A stretch of DNA of 55,149 bases from MED-G17 sp963991985 (lineage in GTDB: Bacteria; Bacteroidota; Bacteroidia; NS11-12g; UBA9320), in NCBI GenBank assembly GCA_963991985.1, contig CAXDRX010000010.1, positions 1-55,149 on the forward strand, given 5' to 3'. Each line of letters starts with the position of its first letter. Position 1 is the stretch's first letter. A program made the position numbers and the translations under genes. The notes under the pieces are model-generated. The model made no database searches, was not told where the DNA came from, and saw nothing but the letters and a program-made list of their open reading frames with translations. Positions 34,414-43,466 of the stretch are shown piece by piece.

Positions 34414-35459
34414 ATATTCTCGGTCCAACCAAAAATATCTTTGGCACTTCCAAATTGAATATCCATCAATGTTTGTTTGAGCTTGTTTCCAATAGGGAAT
34501 GAATGGTCGAAACTAGCCTTCAAATCGTCAAACTGTATGCTAGAAATAGAGGAAATAACAGCTGCTGTTCCCGTAGAAAAACACTCAGTTAATTGCCCAT
34601 TTCGATAAGCCTCTTTAAGTTTTTCAATACTCAATCCATCTGTGTGCACCTCATACCCCAAATCTCTGGCAATTTTAATTACGGAATCTCGAGTTACACC
34701 TTCTAAAATACTATCAGAAACTTTTGGTGTAAACAGTTGATTATTGATAACCGCAAAAAAGTTGGCAGTGCCGAGCTCCTCTATATTTTCATGGTTTTTT
34801 CCATCGGTCCAAACAAGTTGATCATAACCCTCTTTTTTTGCTTCGTTCATTGGGTACAATGAGGCCGCATAGTTGGCAGCTGCTTTGGCAGAACCAATTC
34901 CACCCTTTATTGCCCGAGTATAGTTTTTTTCTACTTTTACACGAAGAGGTTTATTGTAGTAGCTTCCCACAGGGGAAAGGATGATAAAAAAAGAGTACTT
35001 TTCGGCTGGACGAACACCTAAAAAAGATTCGTTGGCAATCATAAAAGGTCTTATGTATAAGGCACCAAAGGCTCTTTTTGGCACCCACATATGATCTAAG
35101 TTGACCAGTTTTTTTATAGCAGTCAAAAACAATTCTTTAGGGACTTGCGGCATACATAGTCGGACGGCAGATTTGTTGAATCTCTCAATATTTTTTTTCG
35201 GACGAAACAATTGTATTGTGTTGTTCTCCTTGCGGTAAGCTTTTAAACCTTCAAAAACGGCTTGCCCGTAGTGAAGGGTAGAATTTCCTGGGTGGATGGA
35301 AAGGTTTTGCATGGGTTTGATTTCAAAAGAGTTCCATTCATTGTTTTCAAAATTCGCTTGAAAAAAATGATCTGAAAAAAAATTTCCAAAACCGAGCTCT
35401 GAAAAGTTTACATCAGCAATTTTTGAGGACGAATTTTTATGGATATCAATTTTAACCAT
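34410..35459 (-). CDS. ilvE: Branched-chain amino-acid aminotransferase
   Basis: This PLP enzyme interconverts Leu, Ile and Val with their 2-oxo acids. The preferred start is ATG at 35459 (349 residues), because the 35 residues upstream look like a hydrophobic noncoding run and would overlap the divergent gene. The fold-type IV motifs are present: GQAVFEGLKAYR, IRPFM, and GGIGSAKAAANYAAS with the PLP lysine at 192, then ELGTANFFAV and FSTGTAA. The C-terminal part is complete. Confidence 0.93.
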   Translation of the reverse strand: MVKIDIHKNSSSKIADVNFSELGFGNFFSDHFFQANFENNEWNSFEIKPMQNLSIHPGNSTLHYGQAVFEGLKAYRKENNTIQLFRPKKNIERFNKSAVRLCMPQVPKELFLTAIKKLVNLDHMWVPKRAFGALYIRPFMIANESFLGVRPAEKYSFFIILSPVGSYYNKPLRVKVEKNYTRAIKGGIGSAKAAANYAASLYPMNEAKKEGYDQLVWTDGKNHENIEELGTANFFAVINNQLFTPKVSDSILEGVTRDSVIKIARDLGYEVHTDGLSIEKLKEAYRNGQLTECFSTGTAAVISSISSIQFDDLKASFDHSFPIGNKLKQTLMDIQFGSAKDIFGWTENI

Positions 35460-35498
35460 GCTAACTTGCGTGCAAATAAAGAAACAAAATTGAATAAA

Positions 35499-35897
35499 AT
35501 GAGTTTTGAGCATCTTTATGATGAAGTATTCATAATTTCGAATGCTTCTGTTTTGACAAAACACGAAACAAAATCCTTAGTGTTTGTTTTGACCGAAAAA
35601 GACCACAAATATTTTCTTCATCAAGGGAAAACAACACTTGAAAAATTGGCCGGGGCGCTTGGTTACAAAACGGGGGAGTATGGTGTAACCTTTGATATTT
35701 CTTCCTTAGGAAAGTTTGCACCTAGGTATGCCATACTTTTTGGAGAAATAGAAATCGCCAATTCGGAGATAGAGGAAGTTTTGGGGAAAATAATGCACGA
35801 AAAAACATTGTTTCTTTCAGAATTGGATAAAGAAGAAAACAAAAGCAAAAAGGTAGAACTTTGGACGACGATTAAAAATAAGTTTGTCAAAAATTAG
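35499..35897 (+). CDS. Conserved-looking hypothetical protein, 132 residues
   Basis: The start ATG at 35499 (MSFEHLYDE) is chosen; an earlier in-frame ATG at 35439 would overlap ilvE. The product is soluble and mixed alpha/beta, with the charged stretch KSLVFVLTEKDHKYFLHQGK and GEYGVTFDISSLGKFAPRY, then a C-terminal helix rich in Glu/Lys. No family was recognised. Convergent with dnaB, it overlaps its last four bases. Confidence 0.6.
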   Translation: MSFEHLYDEVFIISNASVLTKHETKSLVFVLTEKDHKYFLHQGKTTLEKLAGALGYKTGEYGVTFDISSLGKFAPRYAILFGEIEIANSEIEEVLGKIMHEKTLFLSELDKEENKSKKVELWTTIKNKFVKN

Positions 35898-37408
35898 AAA
35901 GGGGGGGAAGAAAAGTCGTCCTCCATATTTTCACCATAATCGTCATTGATGTTGTAGCTTTTGTCATTTAATTTTGATTCAATGGTTATGGATTGTCCTT
36001 CATTGTAAGGTGAAAAATCAAGATCTTCAAATTTTGCAAATTGTTTTTTAAATCGAACCTGCGCCTCTTGAGTTGCTCCGTTTCGGTGTTTTGCGATATC
36101 AACCACAGCAATACCTTCCAAACTATTTCCTTCCTCGTCTTGGGTAATTCCGTAATAATCAGGACGATAAATAAATCCTACAATGTCAGCATCTTGTTCG
36201 ATTGAACCCGATTCTCTTAGATCGGATAGAATGGGTTTTTTATCGGGTCTTTGTTCAACAGCTCTACTCAGCTGGGCAAGTGCAACAATGGGAATATTTA
36301 ATTCTTTTGCCAAACCTTTAAGAGAACGGGAGATGTGGCTTATTTCTTGCTCTCTATTCTTGGCGGTGCTTTCATCACTCCGCATGAGTTGCAAATAGTC
36401 TATTACGATTAGCTCTATATTCTTCTGTTGTTTAAGTCGTCTTGCTTTCGCCTTCAAATCAAAGATGGTGAGTTGGGGTGTGTCGTCAATAAAAATATTG
36501 GCTTTCGACAAAGTGTTCATTTTGTGCAGAAGCTGTTCCATCTCAAATTCGGAAAGGTCTCCCTGCCTCAATTTCTCACCTGACAGTTCTACTTCCCCGG
36601 AAATAAGTCGAGTGACCAATTGAACAGCACTCATTTCTAAGGAGAAAACTGCAACAGGCTTGTCAAACATGATGGCCGCATTCCTTGCTGCCGTTAGCGC
36701 AAAAGCTGTTTTACCCATTCCGGGTCTTCCCGCCAATATGATTAAATCAGATTTTTGAAATCCATTGGTGATTTTGTCGAGGGACCTAAATCCCGAAGGA
36801 ACACCACTAATCGTGTCTGAAGAGTTTTTTGCTGATTCAATACGCTCAATAGCCTTTGCGACAAGATCATCGATTGTATTAAAGTTTTTCTTTAAACTTT
36901 CGTCCTTAATTGAATACAACTTCTTTTCAGCGTTATCCAAAAGCTGAAATGCATCATTGGTTTCTTCGTAGGCTTCTCTTCCAATATCCGTTGATACCTT
37001 TATTAAAGCTCTTTGGATATATTTTTCTATCAATAAGTGGCTGTGAAATTCAAGGTTGGCTGCCGAAGCTATCTTGTTGGTCAATTTTGCCAGGGCAATT
37101 GCTCCGCCGGCCATTTCCAATGTGCCATTTTTTGCCAGTTGATTTTTGACGGTCAACAAATCAATAGGTTCCCCATCAGAGAAGAGTTTTTTTGTAGCTT
37201 CGAAAATTACCTTGTTTTTATCACTGTAAAAGCAATTTGGGTGCAACAGATCCATCACCCGTTCTGCTGCATTTTTTTCCAGCATCAGCGCTCCCAGAAC
37301 AGCTTCTTCTAATTCCAGCGCTTGAGGGGGGATTTTTCCTCCCATTTCGAGAAGATATTTTCTTTCCCTGTCTTGCTTTTTGTTCGGAATTTTAAATTCT
37401 TGGGACAT
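35894..37408 (-). CDS. dnaB: Replicative DNA helicase DnaB
   Basis: The hexameric 5'-3' helicase of the replication fork has 504 residues. The N-terminal primase-binding domain contains PPQALELEEAVLGALMLEK. The Walker A is GRPGMGKT (residues 227-234), followed by SLEMSAVQL, and ELIVIDYLQLM is the Walker B region. The order of domains and length are normal. No intein is present. The C-terminal tail is acidic (DDYGENMEDDFSSPPF). Confidence 0.96.
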   Translation of the reverse strand: MSQEFKIPNKKQDRERKYLLEMGGKIPPQALELEEAVLGALMLEKNAAERVMDLLHPNCFYSDKNKVIFEATKKLFSDGEPIDLLTVKNQLAKNGTLEMAGGAIALAKLTNKIASAANLEFHSHLLIEKYIQRALIKVSTDIGREAYEETNDAFQLLDNAEKKLYSIKDESLKKNFNTIDDLVAKAIERIESAKNSSDTISGVPSGFRSLDKITNGFQKSDLIILAGRPGMGKTAFALTAARNAAIMFDKPVAVFSLEMSAVQLVTRLISGEVELSGEKLRQGDLSEFEMEQLLHKMNTLSKANIFIDDTPQLTIFDLKAKARRLKQQKNIELIVIDYLQLMRSDESTAKNREQEISHISRSLKGLAKELNIPIVALAQLSRAVEQRPDKKPILSDLRESGSIEQDADIVGFIYRPDYYGITQDEEGNSLEGIAVVDIAKHRNGATQEAQVRFKKQFAKFEDLDFSPYNEGQSITIESKLNDKSYNINDDYGENMEDDFSSPPF

Positions 37409-37769
37409 ACAACCTTCGTCGAATGTAGATTATTTTCAGACGATTATAAAAGAAATGATACCCACAATTAAAAATCCACATTCACTCGTCGCTATGTTAC
37501 ATAAGTGTTAATTGAGTCAAATAAACATTTCTAAATCTATGATATTCAGCGATATGGTTATCAACACAGTCATTCATGAATGGACAGATTATTTCGAAAA
37601 CGACGCAACTTTTCTGAAGGTATTTTAACAGTAAAAACTTTTCAAGAATGAGAATGGGCAAAAAAGGATTGCTTTTAACTGACATAATTTCTTAAAAAAG
37701 CCTTCATATGCAATGCTGTTTGGTTGGTAAAACAGGTTTGGAACTATATTTGTTATGTTTCTGTAGAGT
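37409..37769. other. 361-base divergent intergenic region between dnaB and clpC
   Basis: The stretch holds the clpC promoter near its right end and a perfect 12-base palindrome, CATTCATGAATG, at 37571-37582. The dnaB side has only a partial -7 box on the minus strand (TACATTCG at 37427-37420). A minus-strand frame at 37497-37685 was judged noncoding. Nothing else was recognised. Confidence 0.5.
37719..37752 (+). promoter_or_regulatory. Bacteroidota-type promoter upstream of clpC
   Basis: TATATTTG at 37745-37752 fits TAnnTTTG. Two TTG elements lie upstream, at 37720-37722 (22 bases away) and 37724-37726 (18 bases away). The transcript would start about 10 bases before the clpC ATG at 37770. 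Confidence 0.6.
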
Positions 37770-40292
37770 ATGGAATCCAAATTTTCACCAAGAGTAAAAG
37801 AAGTAATCACTTACAGCCGGGAAGAAGCAATTCGACTGGGTCACGGGTATATAGGGACCGAGCATCTACTTTTGGGTATCATTAGAGAAGGAGAGGGCAA
37901 AGCATTAATTCATTTACAAGCGCTCGGAATGGACTTGGTACGTTTGAAAAAAAATATAGAAGAAAATATCAGAGATTCCTCAGCAAAAAGTGCATCAGTA
38001 GGAAATATACCGCTTACCAAACAAGCAGAAAAAGCCCTTAAAGTCACCTATTTGGAGGCCAAAATATTCAAGGTAGATATCATTGGTACAGAACATTTAT
38101 TGCTCTCTATTCTCCGGGATGAAGACAATTTGGCATCTCAAATATTGGAAAGGTACGGAGTTGATTATGATGTTTTCAAAAATGCTGTAGAAGAAAATTT
38201 AACCGATATAAAAGCAGACATGGGAACAGATACTCCTGAAGAATTCTACAAAGAAGATTCAGGAAAAAACGAACCTAAAAAGACCTCTTCAAAATCCAAA
38301 ACACCAGTTTTAGACAATTTTGGCAGAGACCTCACTCGGCTAGCCATAGAAAATAAGCTTGATCCAATCATTGGAAGAGAAAAAGAAATTGAGCGTGTTT
38401 CTCAGATATTGAGCAGAAGAAAGAAGAATAACCCTGTTTTGATTGGTGAGCCTGGTGTTGGTAAAACAGCAATCGCAGAGGGATTGGCATTAAGAATAGT
38501 GCAAAAAAAAGTGTCTCGGGTGCTGTTCGATAAACGAGTAATTACGCTGGATCTTGCAAGTATGGTTGCAGGAACAAAATACAGAGGACAGTTCGAAGAG
38601 CGAATGAAAGCAGTGATGTCTGAATTAGAGAAATCTCCAGATGTTATTTTGTTTATCGATGAGATTCATACGATTGTGGGAGCGGGTGGTGCTTCTGGTA
38701 GTCTAGACGCAAGCAATATGTTTAAACCAGCTTTGGCAAGGGGAGAAATCCAATGTATCGGTGCCACAACTCTAGATGAGTATCGGCAGTACATCGAAAA
38801 AGACGGCGCATTGGACAGACGATTTCAATCTGTGATTGTTGAGCCTGCTTCAGTAGAACAAAGCATTCAAATACTCAAAAACATAAAGGATAAATATGAA
38901 TACCATCACTCTGTAAATTACACAGATGAAGCCTTAGAATCCGCTGTTTACTTGTCTGTTAGATACATTGCTGATAGACATTTGCCAGACAAGGCCATCG
39001 ACGTAATGGATGAAGTTGGGGCAAGGGTTCATTTAAACAATATTCATGTTCCCGAGGAGGTATTGGATTTAGAAGAAAAAGTAGAAGAAATAAAAGACGA
39101 AAAAAACCTCGTAGTTAAAAGTCAAAAATATGAGGAAGCTGCCAAACTAAGAGATAAAGAAAAAAATCTTATTGAGCAGCTGAATAAGGCCAAAAAAGCT
39201 TGGGCAGAGGAAGCGAAAAATCAACGATATAAGGTAACTGAGGAAGATGTGGCAGAAGTAATTGCTATGATGACTGGGGTACCTGTGAAAAGAATCGGTC
39301 AAGGGGAAAGTGCAAAACTTCTCAAAATGTCTGAAGACATAAAATCCAAAGTAATTGGTCAAGATGCTGCCATAGAAAAGTTAACCAAAGCAATCCAAAG
39401 AACCCGCGCAGGACTCAAAGATCCAAACAAACCGATAGGGTCATTTATATTTCTCGGTCCCACTGGTGTCGGAAAAACGGAATTGACAAAAACACTCTCC
39501 GAGTATCTTTTCGATTCCAAAGATGCTATGATTAGAATAGATATGAGCGAATACATGGAGAAGTTTTCGGTATCTCGTTTGGTCGGTGCTCCTCCGGGAT
39601 ATGTAGGTTACGAAGAAGGGGGTTTGCTAACCGAAAAAGTAAGAAGAAAACCATACTGTGTTTTACTTTTTGATGAAATTGAGAAGGCACACCCTGATGT
39701 CTATAATATCATGCTTCAAATTTTAGATGAAGGTTACGTTACTGATAGCCTTGGAAGAAAAGTAGATTTTAGGAATACAATAATTATTATGACCTCTAAT
39801 ATTGGGTCTAAACAACTTAAAGATTTTGGTTCAGGTGTAGGTTTCAATACCAATGCCAAAATAGAAGCACTTGACCAAAACAATAAAGGGGTCATAGAAA
39901 ATGCCTTAAAGCGATATTTCTCTCCAGAATTTCTCAATAGAATTGATGATATTATTGTTTTCAATAGTTTACGAAAAGAACACATCAAGGAAATCTTAGA
40001 GATTCACATCAGTGCTTTGAAAAAAAGAGTAAAAGATTTAGGATATGAAATTAGTATTAGTGCTAAGGCAAAAAACTTTTTGGTGGACAAAGGTTTTAAC
40101 CCAGACTTTGGTGCAAGGCCCCTGGGTAGAGCCATTCAAAAATGGTTGGAAGATGCTTTGGCAGAGGAAATTCTCAAAGCGGAAGTAAAAGAAGGAGATC
40201 GGATACAAGTTGGTTTTAGCGACAAAAACAATAAGCTTACTTTCAAAAACATCAAAACGCAGAACGGAAAAGAAGAACCGATAGATAAATGA
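37770..40292 (+). CDS. clpC: ATP-dependent Clp protease ATPase subunit ClpC
   Basis: The 840-residue AAA+ unfoldase pairs with ClpP. Two N-terminal Clp_N repeats (GTEHLLLGIIREGEG; GTEHLLLSILRDEDN) precede the first AAA module with GEPGVGKT (226-233). A middle domain carries a UVR-like helix (KSQKYEEAAKLRDKEKNL). The second AAA module has GPTGVGKT (563-570). The sensor/arginine motifs and ClpP-facing tail are intact. No clpP or mcsB is adjacent. Confidence 0.96.
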   Translation: MESKFSPRVKEVITYSREEAIRLGHGYIGTEHLLLGIIREGEGKALIHLQALGMDLVRLKKNIEENIRDSSAKSASVGNIPLTKQAEKALKVTYLEAKIFKVDIIGTEHLLLSILRDEDNLASQILERYGVDYDVFKNAVEENLTDIKADMGTDTPEEFYKEDSGKNEPKKTSSKSKTPVLDNFGRDLTRLAIENKLDPIIGREKEIERVSQILSRRKKNNPVLIGEPGVGKTAIAEGLALRIVQKKVSRVLFDKRVITLDLASMVAGTKYRGQFEERMKAVMSELEKSPDVILFIDEIHTIVGAGGASGSLDASNMFKPALARGEIQCIGATTLDEYRQYIEKDGALDRRFQSVIVEPASVEQSIQILKNIKDKYEYHHSVNYTDEALESAVYLSVRYIADRHLPDKAIDVMDEVGARVHLNNIHVPEEVLDLEEKVEEIKDEKNLVVKSQKYEEAAKLRDKEKNLIEQLNKAKKAWAEEAKNQRYKVTEEDVAEVIAMMTGVPVKRIGQGESAKLLKMSEDIKSKVIGQDAAIEKLTKAIQRTRAGLKDPNKPIGSFIFLGPTGVGKTELTKTLSEYLFDSKDAMIRIDMSEYMEKFSVSRLVGAPPGYVGYEEGGLLTEKVRRKPYCVLLFDEIEKAHPDVYNIMLQILDEGYVTDSLGRKVDFRNTIIIMTSNIGSKQLKDFGSGVGFNTNAKIEALDQNNKGVIENALKRYFSPEFLNRIDDIIVFNSLRKEHIKEILEIHISALKKRVKDLGYEISISAKAKNFLVDKGFNPDFGARPLGRAIQKWLEDALAEEILKAEVKEGDRIQVGFSDKNNKLTFKNIKTQNGKEEPIDK

Positions 40293-40328
40293 TCATACTT
40301 TTCATCAACAACTGAACAAAAACAAATA

Positions 40329-40871
40329 ATGAAAATCGGAGATTCTCTATTTGACTTTAGTTTACCCGCAACCGATGGTAACAATTACTCAAAATATCAT
40401 TATGCCGATAGATATGCGCTTTTAATCATTGTTTCCTGCAACCATTGCCCTTATTCGAGAGCATACTGGAATAGGATTGTAAATCTTTACAACCGATACT
40501 ACGAGGATAACTTGGGCATCATGGTAATCAATGGAAACGATGCAAATAGATATCCTGACGACTCATTTGAACATATGAAAAAATACAAAAATGAGCTGAA
40601 TTTTCCTTTCATCTATCTTCATGACGAAGATCAAGAAGTCATCTCAAAACTTGGTGCCACACGCACGCCAGAAGTTTTTCTTTTCAATAGCAAAAGAGAG
40701 TTGGTCTACAAAGGAGCTATTGATGATTCTTGGGACAATGAAAATGCTGTAACAAGAGTGTATTTGGAAGACGCAATAGAATATACTTTGGATGGCATGG
40801 ATATTGATTTCCCAGAAGTCCCTGCGGTAGGTTGTTCGGTCAAATGGTTGCCTGGTAATGAACCCGTTTGA
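40329..40871 (+). CDS. Thioredoxin-like / AhpC-TSA family protein
   Basis: The 180-residue protein has the redoxin fold. It begins MKIGDSLFDFSLPATDG. The CxxC motif SCNHCPYS has Cys37 and Cys40, and the cis-Pro loop is RTPEVFLF with Pro114. It probably reduces disulfides or peroxides in the cytoplasm, as no signal peptide is seen. Its end overlaps the SDR gene by 14 bases, so the two are likely cotranscribed. Confidence 0.82.
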   Translation: MKIGDSLFDFSLPATDGNNYSKYHYADRYALLIIVSCNHCPYSRAYWNRIVNLYNRYYEDNLGIMVINGNDANRYPDDSFEHMKKYKNELNFPFIYLHDEDQEVISKLGATRTPEVFLFNSKRELVYKGAIDDSWDNENAVTRVYLEDAIEYTLDGMDIDFPEVPAVGCSVKWLPGNEPV

Positions 40872-41673
40872 AAACAAAATAATTTTGATTACTGGCGCTT
40901 CCTCTGGGATTGGAGAGGCCCTTTCTATTGAGCTGTACAACCAAGGGGCTAGCGTGGCAATGGCAGCAAGAAATCTAGATGGAATGCAAGCCATAACCAA
41001 GGAAAATAACTTTGATGTAAAACGATTCTTGTTGGTAGAAACAGATGTGACCGAGCCGCAAGATTGCCAGAGATTTATTGAAAAATCCATCGAGAAGTTT
41101 CAGAAAATCGATGTACTCATCAACAATGCAGGTGTATCTATGAGAGCCAACTTTTTAGATTGTAGTTTTGAAACCCTACATCAACTGATGAATGTTAATT
41201 TTTGGGGCGCTACCTATTGCACAAAGTTTGCATTGCCTCATATTATCAAAACAAAAGGCAGTATAGTTGGGGTTTCGAGCATTGCAGCGGTAAACGGATT
41301 GCCTGGGAGAACAGGATATAGTTCCTCAAAGTTTGCCCTTCATGGCCTTTTTGAAGCCCTAAGAATAGAAAACCTTACCAATAAAGTTAACTTTTTACTT
41401 GTTTCTCCGGGTTGGACAAGTACCAACATAAGAAACAATGCACTTATTGGCAACGGATCTAGACAAGGGAGCTCACCCAGAAATGAAAAAAAGATGTCAA
41501 CCCCACAAGAAATAGCAAAAATCATAGCCAAAGGAATTCTCAAGAGAAAAAAATTCATTGTTCAAAGCTCAACCGGTATCTCTATGTTTTGGCTTAAAAA
41601 GTTTGTCCCAAGATTGGTAGACAAGCTCATACACAACAGTTTAAAAAAAGAAGAAGGAGCCCCATTTAACTGA
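40858..41673 (+). CDS. Short-chain dehydrogenase/reductase
   Basis: The 271-residue classical SDR has the NAD(P) motif TGASSGIG (12-19), NNAG (89-92), and the active-site Ser141 region with Tyr154 and Lys158 in YSSSKFALHG. Arg38 in AARNL after the second strand suggests NADP(H) preference. The C-terminal KFVPRLVDKLIHNSLKK resembles the membrane-associated DhrB-type SDRs. The substrate is unknown. It ends in a one-base overlap with argS. Confidence 0.88.
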   Translation: MNPFENKIILITGASSGIGEALSIELYNQGASVAMAARNLDGMQAITKENNFDVKRFLLVETDVTEPQDCQRFIEKSIEKFQKIDVLINNAGVSMRANFLDCSFETLHQLMNVNFWGATYCTKFALPHIIKTKGSIVGVSSIAAVNGLPGRTGYSSSKFALHGLFEALRIENLTNKVNFLLVSPGWTSTNIRNNALIGNGSRQGSSPRNEKKMSTPQEIAKIIAKGILKRKKFIVQSSTGISMFWLKKFVPRLVDKLIHNSLKKEEGAPFN

Positions 41674-43436
41674 TGAAGATTCAAAAGCGCATTGAAAAGT
41701 GTATTTGCAATCTTTTGGAGAATGAAATAGATCCATCCAAAGTTGGTCTTGAAATGACCAATCCAAAATTTGATGGAGATTTTACTTTTGTTGTTTACCC
41801 ATTTTTAAAAATTCTAAAACAAAAGCCGGAGGAAGCAGCTCATTTCCTTGGAACTAAAGTATTGGAACAAATTGATGAAGTCCGAAATTTTAATGTTGTA
41901 AAAGGATTTTTAAATTTTGAATTGAAAGACGAGGTTTGGCTTGTTTACTTTCAAGAATTGCTCAATGACAAAGACTTTGGCAGGAATGACTCAGGCAATC
42001 ATCAAAAAGTAATGATTGAGTATTCTTCTCCCAATACCAATAAACCATTGCACCTCGGGCACATTCGAAACAATCTGCTTGGTTATTCGGTTGCCGAAAT
42101 TTTGAAATATAACGGATACGATGTAGTCAAAGCCAATCTAATCAATGATCGCGGCATACACATCTGTAAAAGTATGTGGGCTTGGCAAAAAATGGGACAG
42201 GGCGAGACACCAGAAAACACAAAAATAAAGGGAGATCATTTGGTTGGGAAATACTACGTACTTTTCGATCAACTCTATAAAAAAGAATTGTCTGAATTGA
42301 CAAAGCAAGGGTTGACCTTAACTGAAGCGGAAGAAAAATCCTCTATTATGAACGAAACCAGAGAAATGTTGAGGAAATGGGAGCTTGGAGACAAACAAAC
42401 CAGAGAATTGTGGGGGCAAATGAACCGTTGGGTTTACGATGGATTTGAAGAAACATATCAACGCTTAGGCGTTGACTTCGACAAATTTTACTTTGAATCA
42501 GAAACCTATCTACTTGGAAAGGATTTGGTCTCTGAAGGACTTTCAAAAGGCCTTTTTTTTCAAAAAGAGAACAAAAGTATTTGGGTCAATCTTCAGGAAG
42601 AAATACTTGATGAAAAACTTTTGCTTCGGGCTGATGGTACTTCTGTTTACATCACACAAGATATAGGTACAGCTGATTTAAAACATAAGGATTTTAATGC
42701 AAGTCAGTCTATTTATGTGGTAGGCAATGAACAGGATTATCATTTTAAAGTACTCAAAGCGATACTAAAAAAGCTAAAAAAGCCCTATGCCAACGGTATA
42801 TTCCATTTGAGCTATGGAATGGTAGACTTGCCTTCAGGTAAAATGAAATCTAGAGAGGGCACTGTCGTGGATGCAGATGATTTAATGGATCAAATGGTCA
42901 AAACAGCGGCACAACAAACCAAAGAACTAGGCAAAACTGATTTGCTCTCAGATAAGGAACTAGTCCAACTTCATAAGGATATAGGCCTTGGTGCCCTAAA
43001 ATATTTTCTACTTAAAGTTGATCCCCAAAAAAGACTGTTGTTTGATCCCAAAGAAAGCATTGATTTCCAAGGGAATACCGGCCCTTTTATTCAATATACT
43101 TTTGCTCGAATTTGTAGTTTGTTGGAGTTTCAAGAAGTTATTGAAAATTTTGATTTTACTTATCAAATGAATGAAGACGAAAAAAATCTTTTGGTCCTCA
43201 TTTCACAATTTCCCAAAAAAGTAAAAGAGGCCGGAACAGCACTTGCGCCCTCAGTTATAGCCAATTATTTGTATGATTTAGCAAAAAGCTATAATCGTTT
43301 TTATCAAAACAATCCCATTCTCAAAAACAAACAAAATCAAACCAAGCATTTTAGGCTATTGCTTTGTAAGCAAACCAAGGAAGCACTAAACATAGGAATG
43401 TCTTTGTTGGGTATGCAATCTCCCCAACGAATGTAA
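41673..43436 (+). CDS. argS: Arginyl-tRNA synthetase
   Basis: The 587-residue class I enzyme charges tRNA-Arg. The N-terminal Add-1 domain precedes the HIGH-type motif HLGH (residues 127-130, in PLHLGHIRNN). The KMSK-type loop is GKMKSREGTVVDADDL (KMKSREG at 390-396), a typical ArgRS form. The C-terminal anticodon-binding domain with NRFYQNNPIL is intact. The ATG overlaps the SDR stop. Confidence 0.96.
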   Translation: MKIQKRIEKCICNLLENEIDPSKVGLEMTNPKFDGDFTFVVYPFLKILKQKPEEAAHFLGTKVLEQIDEVRNFNVVKGFLNFELKDEVWLVYFQELLNDKDFGRNDSGNHQKVMIEYSSPNTNKPLHLGHIRNNLLGYSVAEILKYNGYDVVKANLINDRGIHICKSMWAWQKMGQGETPENTKIKGDHLVGKYYVLFDQLYKKELSELTKQGLTLTEAEEKSSIMNETREMLRKWELGDKQTRELWGQMNRWVYDGFEETYQRLGVDFDKFYFESETYLLGKDLVSEGLSKGLFFQKENKSIWVNLQEEILDEKLLLRADGTSVYITQDIGTADLKHKDFNASQSIYVVGNEQDYHFKVLKAILKKLKKPYANGIFHLSYGMVDLPSGKMKSREGTVVDADDLMDQMVKTAAQQTKELGKTDLLSDKELVQLHKDIGLGALKYFLLKVDPQKRLLFDPKESIDFQGNTGPFIQYTFARICSLLEFQEVIENFDFTYQMNEDEKNLLVLISQFPKKVKEAGTALAPSVIANYLYDLAKSYNRFYQNNPILKNKQNQTKHFRLLLCKQTKEALNIGMSLLGMQSPQRM

Positions 43437-43466
43437 TCACAACAAAAAAAGCCTTTATTTGAACCC

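Noticed and set aside
35460..35564. Longer ilvE from 35564
   Set aside because: The extra 35 residues look hydrophobic and random and would overlap the divergent gene; the family start fits ATG 35459.
37571..37582. Palindrome CATTCATGAATG as a regulator site
   Set aside because: Only one copy is present and no regulator gene is linked; listed only as part of the intergenic region.
37497..37685. 62-residue minus-strand ORF in the dnaB-clpC gap
   Set aside because: It has no recognisable features, no promoter of the local type and a composition that looks noncoding.
43450..43457. TTTATTTG as a promoter -7 box before the saccharopine dehydrogenase gene
   Set aside because: It departs from TAnnTTTG in the second base, and has no TTG at the right distance; similar runs occur by chance in AT-rich DNA.
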